DNA of 64,000 bases, taken from the NCBI GenBank assembly GCA_937922655.1, contig CALAJH010000012.1, positions 62,001-126,000 of the forward strand, in the 5' to 3' direction. The position numbers were made by a program, and so were the translations under genes. The stretch comes from an uncultured Bacteroidia bacterium (GTDB lineage Bacteria; Bacteroidota; Bacteroidia; J057; CALAJH01). The notes beneath the pieces were generated by a model that saw only the letters and a list, made by a program, of their open reading frames with translations, was not told the DNA's origin and did not search any database. Within the stretch, counting starts at the first letter, position 1; each line of letters opens with the position of its first letter. Shown here in pieces: positions 16,002 through 25,618 of this stretch.

Positions 16002-16403
16002 TTACCGACGCGAATCGCCTTTAAGCGCATATTTCAGCAAATATCCCGAAAGCGCGGACAACCCGCCCGTCAACGCCCCAATCAGCGCCGAAGCCGCAAT
16101 CAACGCCCATGTTCCGGGCAAGGAAAAGACGGGAGCCATTCTTACACCCAAAATTCCCTCGTTAAGCGAGTTAAGATAAGCCGCCGCAGCCAGCCACAAC
16201 AAACCGACCGCCGCCGCGCCCGCCGACAACGCCCGTTGCCACGTCGTCGCCATCAACGCCGAAAATGCAAATGGAAAAATCATGAAACCCCACCACGGCA
16301 AGTAACGGCCCACCGTTACTTCGAACAGTAGGCACGCCCCCAGCGTCAATAAAAACAATCCCATACCCCGTTGTTGGAATGCGAAATTAACAAATCTTTT
16401 CAA
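16002..16403 (-). CDS. small integral membrane protein, unknown function
   Basis: 133 residues from a TTG at 16403, or 120 from the ATG at 16364. Four hydrophobic segments are predicted by eye (GLFLLTLGACLLFEV, WWGFMIFPFAFSALM, AGAAAVGLLWLAAAAY, WALIAASALIGALTGGL), with a basic C-terminus. No family recognised. On the minus strand TAATTTCG at 16380-16387, one base off the -7 consensus, lies between the two candidate starts and would favour the ATG. It is the first gene of the unit with the PurF-like protein and phhB. Confidence 0.65.
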   Translation of the reverse strand: MKRFVNFAFQQRGMGLFLLTLGACLLFEVTVGRYLPWWGFMIFPFAFSALMATTWQRALSAGAAAVGLLWLAAAAYLNSLNEGILGVRMAPVFSLPGTWALIAASALIGALTGGLSALSGYLLKYALKGDSRR

Positions 16404-16755
16404 CCCCTCGATTATCCCAACGCATTCTTTTTTAACGGCGCCGAGTTCTTTTCAAAATTTTTCAGTCGAAACTTATCGGTAAAGCGCTTTCGGGAAAGAA
16501 GATCGGACGCGGCCCGCCAAATTTATTTGTTTTGCTGTTTTATTGTTCTACGTTGAACTATGTCGTCGTCCAAGAATTTTGGTGGGAGAACGGAATAGTT
16601 TGTAGTCGGCAACGAGCGTGTCGATATTGAAGAAACAAAAAAATCGAGAAAAGTTATCAACACTTAAAAAATCTAAATACACAATCAATACAAAAAAATA
16701 AAAAAATTATACTTAAATATAGAATATTTGGTTTATTTTGTCGTATACAACCCGA
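16404..16755. other. divergent intergenic region
   Basis: Holds no credible gene. It is AT-rich in the right half. A minus-strand TAnnTTTG match (complement at 16518-16525) could serve the membrane protein gene from 115 nt away. One DnaA-box-like 9-mer with a single mismatch is at 16654-16662. Confidence 0.4.
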
Positions 16756-16784
16756 TTGCCGATTCAACTTTTTGTGTAGTTTTG
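16756..16784 (+). promoter_or_regulatory. bioB promoter
   Basis: -33 TTG at 16756-16758, 18-nt spacer, -7 TAGTTTTG at 16777-16784. It ends 16 nt before the ATG, with AGGGG just ahead of the start as a weak ribosome-binding site. Confidence 0.65.
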
Positions 16785-16800
16785 CGTCAAGATAGGGGCC

Positions 16801-17796
16801 ATGTTGGATTGGAGAAATTATACGACGGCACGCGGCGATTGGACGCGAGAAGAAATCAAAGAGATATATCATTCTCCGTTATTGGACTTGATATTTGCGG
16901 CGGGCAGCCTTCACCGGGCATTGCATCCCGCCAACGAGGTGCAGGTGTGTACGCTTTTATCGGTGAAAACGGGGGGCTGTCCCGAAGACTGCGCTTATTG
17001 TCCGCAGGCGGCGCGTTACCAAACCGAACTTGAGGTTCACCGCCTCATGGACGTGGACAAGGTGCTTGAAGCCGCACGTGAGGCCAAAGAAGCGGGTTCG
17101 ACGCGATTTTGCATGGGAGCGGCATGGCGCGAGGTGCGCGACAACCGCGATTTCGACCGTATCATCTCCATGATTGAAGGCGTAAACGAAATGGGGCTCG
17201 AAGTCTGTTGCACCCTCGGGATGATTACCGAAGAACAAGCGGTGCGCATGAAGGCCGCCGGCCTTCACGCTTACAACCACAACCTCGACTCCGCCCCGGA
17301 ATTTTACGACAAAATTATTACCACCCGCACGTACCAAGACCGTTTGCGAACCCTCGAAAACGTCCGTAAAGCGGGGATAACCGTTTGTTGCGGGGGCATC
17401 GTCGGCATGGGCGAAAGCGACGATGAAAGAATCGGATTGTTGCACACGCTCTCCAACCTTTGGCCGCATCCCGAATCCACGCCCATCAACGCACTCGTCG
17501 CCGTCGAAGGCACCCCTTTGGGTGACCGTCCAAAAGTCCAAATTTGGGATATGGTTCGAATGATTGCCACGGCGCGTTTGGTTTTACCGAATACGCAGGT
17601 GCGGCTGTCGGCCGGGCGGGTACACATGAGCGACGAACAGCAAGCGTTGTGCTTTTTGGCCGGCGCCAACTCCATCTTTGCCGGCGAAAAACTGCTCACC
17701 ACCCCCAACAACGAACGTGATTCCGACGCCGAACTTTTCGCCCTTCTCGGCCTCGTTCCCCGCGTCCCCAACAAAAAAGAATTGCAACCCGCTTAA
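16801..17796 (+). CDS. bioB: biotin synthase
   Basis: 331 residues, typical length. A radical SAM enzyme that inserts sulfur into dethiobiotin, the last step of biotin synthesis. The radical SAM Cys motif is Cys60-x3-Cys64-x2-Cys67 ([12 protein letters not shown]). The conserved YNHNLDS and the Arg in VRLSAGR, ligand of the auxiliary cluster, are present. Other biotin genes are not in the window. It has its own promoter, and the stop shares TTAA with the convergent kynurenine monooxygenase gene (17793-17796). Confidence 0.97.
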   Translation: MLDWRNYTTARGDWTREEIKEIYHSPLLDLIFAAGSLHRALHPANEVQVCTLLSVKTGGCPEDCAYCPQAARYQTELEVHRLMDVDKVLEAAREAKEAGSTRFCMGAAWREVRDNRDFDRIISMIEGVNEMGLEVCCTLGMITEEQAVRMKAAGLHAYNHNLDSAPEFYDKIITTRTYQDRLRTLENVRKAGITVCCGGIVGMGESDDERIGLLHTLSNLWPHPESTPINALVAVEGTPLGDRPKVQIWDMVRMIATARLVLPNTQVRLSAGRVHMSDEQQALCFLAGANSIFAGEKLLTTPNNERDSDAELFALLGLVPRVPNKKELQPA

Positions 17797-19157
17797 ATTT
17801 CGGCAATAGCCGCTTCAATCAACGACATGGCTTCGATATAGTCGTTTTCGTCGAAGTCGACGCGATTTTTGCAAAAATCCGTTAAAATACGGTCTTGAAT
17901 TTCACCGCGTCGCTTGGCTTCGGCGTAAGGTGTGCGATGAAAGGTAACCATGGCGTATTTGGAACGATAGCGTTCGGGAAACTTTTTTTCCAGTTCGAGT
18001 TCGAACAGTCGCTTGCGTCCGAATACGGGGTCGGCGGTGTGGTCGCGCATCTCGACAAAGTTTTGCAAAGCCAAGTCCGCAACCGCGTAAGCGTCGGCAC
18101 GGCGTATTTCGGTGTAGCGTCCAAAAACCTTTTGCCAATCCTCGCCAATTTCATCCAACAAATCCATGAGAACGTCGCAGTCCTCGAAAGCGGCGTTCAT
18201 ACCCTGTCCGTAAAACGGAACGACCGCGTGCGCCGCGTCTCCCAACAACAACACTTCGCCGCCCACATGATAACTTCCGCACCGAACCGTAACCATGTGT
18301 CCGACGGGATTGGCGAAAAATTCCCCGATTAAGTCCGGAAAAAGTGTGGTTACATCCGGGAACTCTTGTGCAAAAAACGTTTCCACCGCCTTTGGTTCGG
18401 ACAAAGTTTCAAACGAAACCGCATCGGAATCAAAGCGTAGAAACAAGGTGCAGGTAAAACTTCCATCGGGGTTGGGAAGGGCGATGAGCATAAAATCTTT
18501 GCGCGGCCAAATGTGCAATGCATTGGCTTGCATCCGAAAACCACCGACCATTCCGGGGTCCGGAGGAAGGTTAAGTTCTTTATAGCCGTATTCGAGAAAA
18601 GTCTGGGAATAATCGAAACGCGGCCTTCGTTGCAACGAATATCTGACGGCCGAAGCGCTTCCGTCCGCACCAAAAATAGGCCGTCCCAAAAACGGAATCG
18701 GCTTGCCTTCGTTGTATTGTAACAATACCGTTTGTGATTCCGGCTCGACACCCAAACAACGATATTGAAAATTAAATTTGACGTCCACAAACTTATCCGC
18801 CGCGTCGATGATAAGGTTGTTTAGTCCCGAACGAGAAATCGAATTAATGTAATAAGAACGGTCGGGACCGTAGGGTTGAAAAACAAGTTCGCCCGATTTT
18901 TGATGAATCATTCTACCGTACATAGGCACGGAAAAGGCCAAAGCTTGCGCCTCCAAGCCCGCTTTGGCAAGTGCGTGAAGACCGCGATTGGAAAGAGCCA
19001 AGTTGATGGAGCGACCGCGTTCCGAAACGTCGATTCTGGGGTCGGCACGACGTTCGAAAACTTTACACCCCAATCCGCGACGCGCCAAAAGCAAGGCCAA
19101 CAACGAGCCGGCGGGGCCTGCTCCAACAATAATCGGTTCGTTCTGCATTGATTCCAT
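17793..19157 (-). CDS. kmo: kynurenine 3-monooxygenase
   Basis: 454 residues from ATG 19157; ATG 19148 ([11 protein letters not shown]) is equally plausible. FAD-dependent hydroxylase of kynurenine in tryptophan breakdown, leading to 3-hydroxykynurenine and onward to NAD or anthranilate-type products. It has the FAD-binding [11 protein letters not shown] at the N-terminus, the family signature [14 protein letters not shown] near residue 47, and the second FAD motif [23 protein letters not shown] near 306. Other kynurenine-pathway genes are absent from the window. The C-terminus may associate with membrane, as in other KMOs, but no clear segment is visible. Confidence 0.95.
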   Translation of the reverse strand: MESMQNEPIIVGAGPAGSLLALLLARRGLGCKVFERRADPRIDVSERGRSINLALSNRGLHALAKAGLEAQALAFSVPMYGRMIHQKSGELVFQPYGPDRSYYINSISRSGLNNLIIDAADKFVDVKFNFQYRCLGVEPESQTVLLQYNEGKPIPFLGRPIFGADGSASAVRYSLQRRPRFDYSQTFLEYGYKELNLPPDPGMVGGFRMQANALHIWPRKDFMLIALPNPDGSFTCTLFLRFDSDAVSFETLSEPKAVETFFAQEFPDVTTLFPDLIGEFFANPVGHMVTVRCGSYHVGGEVLLLGDAAHAVVPFYGQGMNAAFEDCDVLMDLLDEIGEDWQKVFGRYTEIRRADAYAVADLALQNFVEMRDHTADPVFGRKRLFELELEKKFPERYRSKYAMVTFHRTPYAEAKRRGEIQDRILTDFCKNRVDFDENDYIEAMSLIEAAIAEI

Positions 19158-19205
19158 ACTTATGGTTTGGATAATTATGAAATAAAAATAAAATAAATGG
19201 GGATT

Positions 19206-19646
19206 CTACCGCCGATTCATAAGGCTTTTTTCTTTGCTTATCCCTTTTTTAGCGCCTTTTTTTGCCAATGAATCCGCTTTATCGTTGAAACGGTCGCCCG
19301 AATGACTTTTGACTTTTTTCCATGTAATGTTTACTCCCGAATTTTGAACGAACTTTTTGTATCTTTGGGTCAAAGATAGGTTTGTTTTCCAAAGTCCGCG
19401 GGCCCACATCTCCACACCCATGTAATCATAATAAATGGTAACGTTGGACACATTGTTGTTTTTACACCATTCTATCGCTTTTCCAACGGCAAAAAGTTCG
19501 CCCGCAACTTGGCGTGCACCCTCGGTGTTGTTTTCGGGAATATGTCCACTCTCTTCGTGAACTTTTTGGTTGTCTTGAACGACGACATAGCCGTAACCCA
19601 CGCTTCCGTTCATCCAAGAACCATCGACGTATATTTCCGTATTCAT
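19206..19646 (-). CDS. rnhA: ribonuclease HI
   Basis: 146 residues. It cleaves the RNA strand of RNA-DNA hybrids. The four carboxylates are visible: Asp8 (YVDGS), Glu50 (GELFA), Asp74 (YYDY) and Asp125 (NDKADSLA), together with the catalytic-loop His115. The basic C-terminal tail is Lys/Arg-rich. The ATG overlaps the DUF58 stop by four bases (ATGA), so it is the last gene of the truA-M3-DUF58-rnhA unit. Confidence 0.93.
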   Translation of the reverse strand: MNTEIYVDGSWMNGSVGYGYVVVQDNQKVHEESGHIPENNTEGARQVAGELFAVGKAIEWCKNNNVSNVTIYYDYMGVEMWARGLWKTNLSLTQRYKKFVQNSGVNITWKKVKSHSGDRFNDKADSLAKKGAKKGISKEKSLMNRR

Positions 19647-20527
19647 GTCAATCTTAGGGTTTGTTTGCGTTTGGAAAAAAGCGATTCGAGCGCCGGCATA
19701 TAATTTTGCGTGACGTCCACCGATATAAAATCCATTTTTAAACGTCGGGAAAGGTCGGATAATTCAAAATCCATAGCTTCAAACTTTTGAAAAACGCTTC
19801 GAGCGCGAAAAGGCGATATCCAACGGTATTTAAGGTTTTCCAAGTCGTATATGGGAACAAATCCGGGAAAATTTTTGGGCGTTTCGGCCGGATGATAGAC
19901 CCGAATCAATACGACTTGGTGCATTTTCGCCAAAGGATAAAGTTCGTTTTCGTATGCCGAATCCAAAAAATCGGAAACAACGAAAATCACCGAACGACGC
20001 ATTTTCATGCCTCGCAAAAATTGCAATGCTTTTTTCAGGTTCGTTTTCAATTTCTCCGCCTCAAATTTATACATCATATGTACGATGTTCAGCCAATGAT
20101 TGCGACTTTTTTGCGGCCAAACAAAGGCGTCGATATTGTCGGTAAAGGCCGCAAAACCGAAATTATCGTTGTTGTTAATGACGCATAGGCTCAACAACCC
20201 GGTGAGTTCAATCGCGGTTTGTCGTTTTTGATTGGCGCCAACTCCAAAATTCATGGACGAACTGGAATCGAAAAGAAAAAAAGTGTTCAGTTCGCGTTCT
20301 TCCCGAAAAATTTTCACGTGTGGGACGGTGGTTTTTGCGGTAACGTTCCAATCAATGGAACGAACATCGTCACCGTATTGATAAGGTCTGACCTCTTCAA
20401 ATTCCAGACCCGAACCGCGAAAAGCCGAACGATACTCGCCCGCCAAACCCGTCGTTAACGTGCGTTTCAGTTTGATTTCCAACGACCTTGCGCGTTGAAT
20501 CAATAATTCCGTATTTTGTTCAAGCAT
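19643..20527 (-). CDS. DUF58 domain-containing protein
   Basis: 294 residues, full length for the short DUF58 type. The N-terminal signature GEYRSAFRGSGLEFEEVRPYQ followed by GDDVRSIDWNVTAKT is diagnostic. A von Willebrand A-like part follows with a MIDAS-type FDSSSSM. DUF58 proteins usually sit with MoxR ATPases and vWA proteins as part of chaperone-like envelope systems; no MoxR gene is next to it here, which is unusual. It overlaps the M3 peptidase gene by 8 nt upstream and rnhA by 4 nt downstream. Confidence 0.92.
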   Translation of the reverse strand: MLEQNTELLIQRARSLEIKLKRTLTTGLAGEYRSAFRGSGLEFEEVRPYQYGDDVRSIDWNVTAKTTVPHVKIFREERELNTFFLFDSSSSMNFGVGANQKRQTAIELTGLLSLCVINNNDNFGFAAFTDNIDAFVWPQKSRNHWLNIVHMMYKFEAEKLKTNLKKALQFLRGMKMRRSVIFVVSDFLDSAYENELYPLAKMHQVVLIRVYHPAETPKNFPGFVPIYDLENLKYRWISPFRARSVFQKFEAMDFELSDLSRRLKMDFISVDVTQNYMPALESLFSKRKQTLRLT

Positions 20528-22220
20528 CTTCGAGTTTGTCGATTTCCGTTTTTAAGAATTCAAAAACCTCCCTCACCGAACTAGGACTAAAATCAAATTT
20601 TATTCCCGCACATTGGTAGATTTCGGGTATTGTTTTCGTGTAACCCAGCGACAAAGCTCGTTTGTACATCGAAAGTGTTTCTTGGGGATTGGATTTGTAA
20701 TTTTTCCAAAGTTGAAGCGCGCCGAGTTGTGCTATTCCATATTCGATATAATAAAAAGGCACCTCGAAAATATGCAGTTGTCTTTGCCATGAACCCTTAC
20801 GGTATTTTTCCAAGCCCGACCAATCCAACGGTTCGCCTTGAAATCGAAACAAAATATCCGACCACGACTTTTCACGTGCTTCATGGTTGTGAAAAGGATG
20901 GTCGTACACCCAATGTTGAAACGCATCTATACAGGCAATCCATATCAAGGTGCGAACGATTCCCGTTAATTCTTCGTATAAAGCCCGTTTAATGTGGTCG
21001 GGGTTCGAATAAAAAGCGTCCCAATAATCGGCGGCAAAAAGCTCCATGGACATCGAAGCAAGTTCTGCAACTTCGGAGGGAGTTTCGGATTGAAAACGAA
21101 ACGGAAGTTCAAAACTTAGAAACGTGTGAAACGCATGGCCTAATTCATGAGTCATCACGGATACGTCGCGATGTTTTCCTGCCGCATTCATAAAAATAAA
21201 CGGGGCGCCGGTTATCGGAAGCGGATAGTTGAATCCGCCGGGCGCCTTGCCGATTCTCGACGAAACATCCAATAAATTGTCCGTCTTCATCTTGGATGCG
21301 TATCGGTAAAATTCATCGTCCATCGTCCGGAAAAGCGACAGGGTTTTTTCGATAAGTTCTTCGCCGGAATCGAAGGGGGTTAGGGGAGGACGTGAATATT
21401 CATCGACTTCCAAATCCCACGGCCTAAGGGATTCGAGTCCCAACTTTCGGCGCCTTTTGGCAAGAATATCCAACCATAAAGGTTTGACAACCGTTTCCAC
21501 GGCGGCGTGAAAATCCTCGCATTCTTTTCTTCCGTAATCAAACCGGCCCAAAGAAAGATAAATATACTCGGTAAAAGAAGAGAAGCCCGCATTGTTTGCA
21601 ATTTGATTTCTCAGTTGAACAAGTTGGTCGAAAATACGGTTGATTTCATCGTAATCGGCCAATCTTCTTTCGGAAAGAAGCGTCCATACGGCTTGACGAA
21701 CGGTACGGTCGGGTTCAAAGAGATAACCCGAAGCCTGTTGAGGGGTAAGCGTTTTGCCATCCCATTCTATCGTCATTTTACCCGTAATTTCCATGTATTT
21801 TGCCGCAAGCTCACTACATTTGGTTTCGATTTCTACATTTTCTTGCCGAAACAGTTTAATCTCTTTTTCGATAATTCTATCGTAATTTTTAAGTGTATCG
21901 TCTATTTGATTTCGAAACGAAGAGTTGTAATACTTGTGTTGAATCTTGTTCTTAAAAATCTGAACATTGGGAAGAATGTTGTTAAGAAAATATTCAAAAG
22001 AATCGGCGGCTTTCTCGTCGTTTGTATCGAGTGATTTGCGAATATAACGCCATGCATGCTCCTCGTCGATGGAAGCGAAAAGTTTATCCACGTTTTGCAA
22101 CCACCGCTCGAAATCGGCGTACGTTGAAAAATGATAACTTAAAATCTTGTCAAAAAGCGGTTGTAAATCTTCCCACTTATTGATGGAAATTTTTTCAGGA
22201 ATTAGTTTTTCCATAAACAA
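20520..22220 (-). CDS. M3 family oligoendopeptidase (PepF/M3 type)
   Basis: 566 residues; starts at ATG 22220 or ATG 22214. Zinc metallopeptidase that degrades oligopeptides in the cytosol. The zinc site is HELGHAFH with the third ligand Glu in the downstream ETPSEVAELASMSMELF helix. The N-terminal helical domain is typical of the group. It overlaps truA by 20-26 nt upstream. Confidence 0.93.
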   Translation of the reverse strand: MFMEKLIPEKISINKWEDLQPLFDKILSYHFSTYADFERWLQNVDKLFASIDEEHAWRYIRKSLDTNDEKAADSFEYFLNNILPNVQIFKNKIQHKYYNSSFRNQIDDTLKNYDRIIEKEIKLFRQENVEIETKCSELAAKYMEITGKMTIEWDGKTLTPQQASGYLFEPDRTVRQAVWTLLSERRLADYDEINRIFDQLVQLRNQIANNAGFSSFTEYIYLSLGRFDYGRKECEDFHAAVETVVKPLWLDILAKRRRKLGLESLRPWDLEVDEYSRPPLTPFDSGEELIEKTLSLFRTMDDEFYRYASKMKTDNLLDVSSRIGKAPGGFNYPLPITGAPFIFMNAAGKHRDVSVMTHELGHAFHTFLSFELPFRFQSETPSEVAELASMSMELFAADYWDAFYSNPDHIKRALYEELTGIVRTLIWIACIDAFQHWVYDHPFHNHEAREKSWSDILFRFQGEPLDWSGLEKYRKGSWQRQLHIFEVPFYYIEYGIAQLGALQLWKNYKSNPQETLSMYKRALSLGYTKTIPEIYQCAGIKFDFSPSSVREVFEFLKTEIDKLEDA

Positions 22221-22983
22221 TTCTTTGTTGATGGTTTGCCAAAAGAATAAATGAATTTTCGGGATATTCTATGGATTTAAGAAAGAGTCCTTTGGGGGAA
22301 ACGCTGTTTGCGATAGGAAGCCTTGTTTCGGAGTTTAAAGCTCGTTTGAATTCGTATTCGGAGACTTTTCCGTTGCCAAACGCCAACATTAATCCGACCA
22401 TTGCTCGTACCATACCCCACAAAAATCGATTGGCGGTAACGGTGAATACCATTCCTGTTTCCGTTTTTGTCCAGCGAGCATAATATATATCGCACGTGGT
22501 AGTTTTGTTGCTCCCATGCTTTTTGGACAATGCGGCAAAATCTTTATACGATCGAATAATCTCTGCGGCATAATTTAATTTTTCTATTGAAACGTCGTTA
22601 AAAATACGGATAGAAAAACGATGTTGAAACGTCGATTTTTGTGTTGTTATATGATATTCGTAAGTACGTCTGAGGGCGTCGAAGCGGGCGTTGATGTGTT
22701 TGTTTGCAAGATAAACCGCTTCAATAGAGATATCGCACGGCAAGATGGAATTACATGCGTCAAAGAATCTGCGGGGTAGGGAAGAGGGGTAATCAAAATG
22801 AGCGAACTGTTGGAATGCGTGAACGCCCGCATCCGTTCTACCCGCTACTATCGTACATATTTTGGCTTTAAGAACGACGGAAAGCGTTTTTTCCACCACT
22901 TCTTGAATGGTGGTTCTATTCGGTTGAATTTGCCAACCTCCATATTGCGTTCCGTCGTAGCTCATTTCCAAAAAATATCGCAT
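22195..22983 (-). CDS. truA: tRNA pseudouridine(38-40) synthase
   Basis: 262 residues, normal length. It modifies uridines 38-40 in the tRNA anticodon stem. The catalytic Asp lies in AGRTDAGVHAF near residue 52. The N-terminus MRYFLEMSYDGTQYGGWQ and the C-terminal FLWGMVRAMVG are typical. First gene of a four-gene unit with overlaps throughout. A minus-strand -7 element ends 7 nt before the ATG, so the transcript should have a leader of only a few bases. Confidence 0.95.
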   Translation of the reverse strand: MRYFLEMSYDGTQYGGWQIQPNRTTIQEVVEKTLSVVLKAKICTIVAGRTDAGVHAFQQFAHFDYPSSLPRRFFDACNSILPCDISIEAVYLANKHINARFDALRRTYEYHITTQKSTFQHRFSIRIFNDVSIEKLNYAAEIIRSYKDFAALSKKHGSNKTTTCDIYYARWTKTETGMVFTVTANRFLWGMVRAMVGLMLAFGNGKVSEYEFKRALNSETRLPIANSVSPKGLFLKSIEYPENSFILLANHQQRIVYGKTNS

Positions 22984-22990
22984 GACGTCA

Positions 22991-22998
22991 CAAAATTA
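22991..22998 (-). promoter_or_regulatory. truA -7 element (TAATTTTG on minus strand)
   Basis: Exact TAnnTTTG match, 7 nt upstream of the truA ATG at 22983. It lies 4 bp from the oppositely oriented -7 element of the adenosyltransferase gene. Confidence 0.6.
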
Positions 22999-23002
22999 TC
23001 AT

Positions 23003-23010
23003 TATATTTG
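23003..23010 (+). promoter_or_regulatory. -7 element TATATTTG of the cobalamin adenosyltransferase gene
   Basis: Exact TAnnTTTG match ending 21 nt before the ATG at 23032. Its -33 region would fall on the truA start, where no TTG is seen. Confidence 0.6.
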
Positions 23011-23031
23011 CGAACGATAAAAACACTTTCA

Positions 23032-23571
23032 ATGAAAGTTTACACAAAAAAAGGCGACGACGGGAAAACTTCTTTGCTTTCGGGAGTTCGAATTCCAAAG
23101 CACGGCCTTAGAATAGAAACCTACGGCACCATAGACGAACTTAATTCGTTTTTGGGACTGCTGTCCGCGAAAACGAATCACCTTAACGATTTCATTATCA
23201 ACATTCAAAATCAACTTTTCGACATAGGGTCTTATCTTGCCGCCGAAGGAATGCATGACAAATACAACTTGAACGGGGTAAACGACGAAGATATTGGCAA
23301 TTTGGAGAAAAGTATCGACGAAATGAGCGAGCAACTGCCGCCGCTACGAAATTTTATTCTACCCGGAAGTTGCGAATTAAACGCGTTGGCTCACATTTGC
23401 AGAACGGTGTGTAGAAGGGCGGAAAGAAAGGCGACTTTATTGTCTGAAAAAGAAACCGTCAAGCCGGAGGTCGTTCGGTATCTTAACCGGCTTTCCGATT
23501 GGTTTTTCGTTTATGCGCGATATATTTCCTTTAAAGAAGGTTTGCAAGATAGGGAGTGGAAAAAGCGTTAG
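23032..23571 (+). CDS. cob(I)yrinic acid a,c-diamide adenosyltransferase (PduO/EutT-like ATR type)
   Basis: 179 residues from the ATG at 23032. The open frame extends to 22798, but that part is antisense to truA and lies upstream of the promoter. It transfers the adenosyl group of ATP to cob(I)alamin. Motifs: YTKKGDDGKTSL at the N-terminus for ATP binding, YGTIDELNSFLG, and CRRAERKA near residue 125. No other cobalamin gene is nearby, so salvage for B12-dependent enzymes elsewhere is likely. The stop shares TTAG with the convergent WD40 gene. Confidence 0.93.
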   Translation: MKVYTKKGDDGKTSLLSGVRIPKHGLRIETYGTIDELNSFLGLLSAKTNHLNDFIINIQNQLFDIGSYLAAEGMHDKYNLNGVNDEDIGNLEKSIDEMSEQLPPLRNFILPGSCELNALAHICRTVCRRAERKATLLSEKETVKPEVVRYLNRLSDWFFVYARYISFKEGLQDREWKKR

Positions 23572-24467
23572 ACATAAGGTTCTATTTTCCATTCAAAGAT
23601 ATTTTTGTCGTCTCCCGCACTGATTAACGTCTCATTTTGTTTATTCCATAACAATGCGTTTACACTAGAAGAGTGTCCGTCGTGACGGGCGCGGTCGATG
23701 ACTTTGATTAGCCTCATGTCATCCGTTTTCCATATTCTTATGGTTTTGTCCATTGAAGCCGAGGCCAAATATTTATCGTTGTAAATCAATTTCAAGTCGT
23801 TAATGGAGAAAAAATGTGCGGGGATGTCGTGCAACAAGCTCATTGTCTCAAAATCGAAGACTTTAATATGTGCATCCCGTCCGGCGGAGTACAGCAACTT
23901 TCCCTCTTTGGAAAATTCCAAGGAGAAAACGGATGATTTATGAGATGCATAAGCTTCGATTTCATGCATATTTGCGCTTTCCAATATGCGAATTATACCG
24001 TCGCTTCCCGAAACGACAACCAAAGGCAAGGTTGGGTGAATTTTTATGCATCTTAGGTTTTCACGACCCAATTTGTGCTCGGTTAGCAACTTCGTTTGGG
24101 CTGTTTCGTAAGCCGAAAAATCTCCTTCTTTACCGATAGATAGAAGGTTGTTTTCCACTAAATCCAATCCAAAGATTGCACCGGGTCTCTGTTCGACAAA
24201 ACCTTTATTTGATAAAATTCGACCGTCGAACGTACCTGCATAAACGGTTTCATTTTTTGATTTAAGGGCGAAGATGGGCGAGTTCGCTATCAAAACCGCT
24301 TTGCCCACCTCGGGTTGATTCAACCCCCAGTGCACAAGGACGCCTTCCGATCCGGCGGAGAAGAAGCCCGTTTTTCCATCCGCCGCCAATCTATAAACGG
24401 CGGCGCGATGTCCCGAATAACTTCTCACGCGCTCAACGTCCGCCAACTTCCGTACGTTGCTTAACAT
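23568..24467 (-). CDS. WD40 repeat protein
   Basis: 299 residues consisting of about seven WD40-type blades, e.g. ASASMDKTIRIWK and YSAGRDAHIKVFD; the first blades are degenerate. No signal peptide is visible, so it is probably a cytosolic beta-propeller scaffold. The gene starts 23 nt after the stop of the aminotransferase gene and could be its operon partner, although no functional link is evident. Confidence 0.88.
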   Translation of the reverse strand: MLSNVRKLADVERVRSYSGHRAAVYRLAADGKTGFFSAGSEGVLVHWGLNQPEVGKAVLIANSPIFALKSKNETVYAGTFDGRILSNKGFVEQRPGAIFGLDLVENNLLSIGKEGDFSAYETAQTKLLTEHKLGRENLRCIKIHPTLPLVVVSGSDGIIRILESANMHEIEAYASHKSSVFSLEFSKEGKLLYSAGRDAHIKVFDFETMSLLHDIPAHFFSINDLKLIYNDKYLASASMDKTIRIWKTDDMRLIKVIDRARHDGHSSSVNALLWNKQNETLISAGDDKNIFEWKIEPYV

Positions 24468-24490
24468 AATGCAAATTATGTAACAAAAAC

Positions 24491-25618
24491 TTATAAGCTA
24501 GCGTTCACAATATCGCAAACGTATTTTACGTCGTCGAGTTCCATCATGGGATACAACGGTAACGACAATTGTCTTTTATAGGCGGTTTCCGTGTTTGGAA
24601 GTTGTGCGATCGACCAACTAAAATTTTGAGCAAATGAAAATTTATGAATGGGTTTAAAGTGTAGAGACGGCTGAACTCCGTTTTCCAATAAATTCGCGAC
24701 CAATTTATCACGCTTATTTTCCGCAACTTCAATGGGTAAAAAATGGTGAGAGCACTGAACGTTTTCATTATAATTTGCAATAATCTTAACTCTTTCGGGA
24801 CATAAAAGTTCTTTGTATAAATTGAATACTTTAACGCGCTTGGCCAGCATCGATTGAATAGAACGCAACTGTACTCTTCCTATTGCCGCTTGTAAATCAC
24901 TCATAATAAATTTGTATCCGGGTTCGAGAATATCGTAATTTCTAAGCGTAAACTTTTCACTTTGTGTAACCGAATCAATATCAATTCCATGGTTCCTTAA
25001 ACGTTTACATTTGTCAATTAGTTCGACGTCTTTGCTGACAATCATCCCACCTTCCGCCGTAGTTATGTTTTTATTTGGATAAAAACTATATACAGACGCA
25101 TCGCCAAAAACTCCGACGCTTTTTCCATAATACTTTGTTTCGATGGCATGAGCGCAATCTTCGATAAGAGTCAAATTATATCTATTGCAAATAGCTTTAA
25201 TGTCCTTTATTTCACAAGGATTTCCGGCATAATGTACAATTACTATCGCTTTGGTATTGTAAGTTATCTTCCGTTCGATATCCAAAGGATTAACACAATA
25301 ATCATCAAGGGAAATATCCGCCAAAACAGGGACGAGGCCCAAATGAATTATTGATAAAACATCGGAAACATAGGTAAAAGCAGGTAAAATTACTTCGGAG
25401 TTTTTAGGAAAATTCATCGCACCAAGCGTTAAATACAAGGCGGAAGTGCAAGAAGAAACCGCAACGGCATTTACATCGTCACCGATAAAGTTTGAGAATT
25501 CTTTTTCAAAAGCCAACACTTCGTTACCGAAAGTCAGCCATCCCGAGCGTAAAACACGAAGTACCGCCTTTTCCTCTTCGATGGATAGGCGGTACTTGTG
25601 AAAGGGTATTTTATACAT
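24491..25618 (-). CDS. DegT/DnrJ/EryC1/StrS family sugar aminotransferase
   Basis: 375 residues, full length. PLP-dependent transamination of a nucleotide-linked keto sugar, used for amino sugars of surface polysaccharide. The PLP lysine is Lys183 in SFYPNKNITTAEGG; the preceding LIEDCAHAIET carries the cofactor-binding Asp. No glycosyltransferase or sugar-nucleotide gene lies beside it, which is unusual for this family. Its ATG overlaps the upstream lipoprotein stop by one base (TAATG). Base composition is AT-richer than the flanking 10-18 kb and 36-58 kb parts. Confidence 0.92.
   Translation of the reverse strand: MYKIPFHKYRLSIEEEKAVLRVLRSGWLTFGNEVLAFEKEFSNFIGDDVNAVAVSSCTSALYLTLGAMNFPKNSEVILPAFTYVSDVLSIIHLGLVPVLADISLDDYCVNPLDIERKITYNTKAIVIVHYAGNPCEIKDIKAICNRYNLTLIEDCAHAIETKYYGKSVGVFGDASVYSFYPNKNITTAEGGMIVSKDVELIDKCKRLRNHGIDIDSVTQSEKFTLRNYDILEPGYKFIMSDLQAAIGRVQLRSIQSMLAKRVKVFNLYKELLCPERVKIIANYNENVQCSHHFLPIEVAENKRDKLVANLLENGVQPSLHFKPIHKFSFAQNFSWSIAQLPNTETAYKRQLSLPLYPMMELDDVKYVCDIVNASL

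Noticed and set aside
16654-16662. Possible DnaA box (TTATCAACA) near an AT-rich run, i.e. a replication origin
   Set aside because: Only one box with a mismatch was found and no dnaA or gidA-type gene is near.
16740-16780. Biotin repressor site upstream of bioB
   Set aside because: GTATACAA at 16743-16750 is one base off a BirA half-site, but no properly spaced inverted partner was found.
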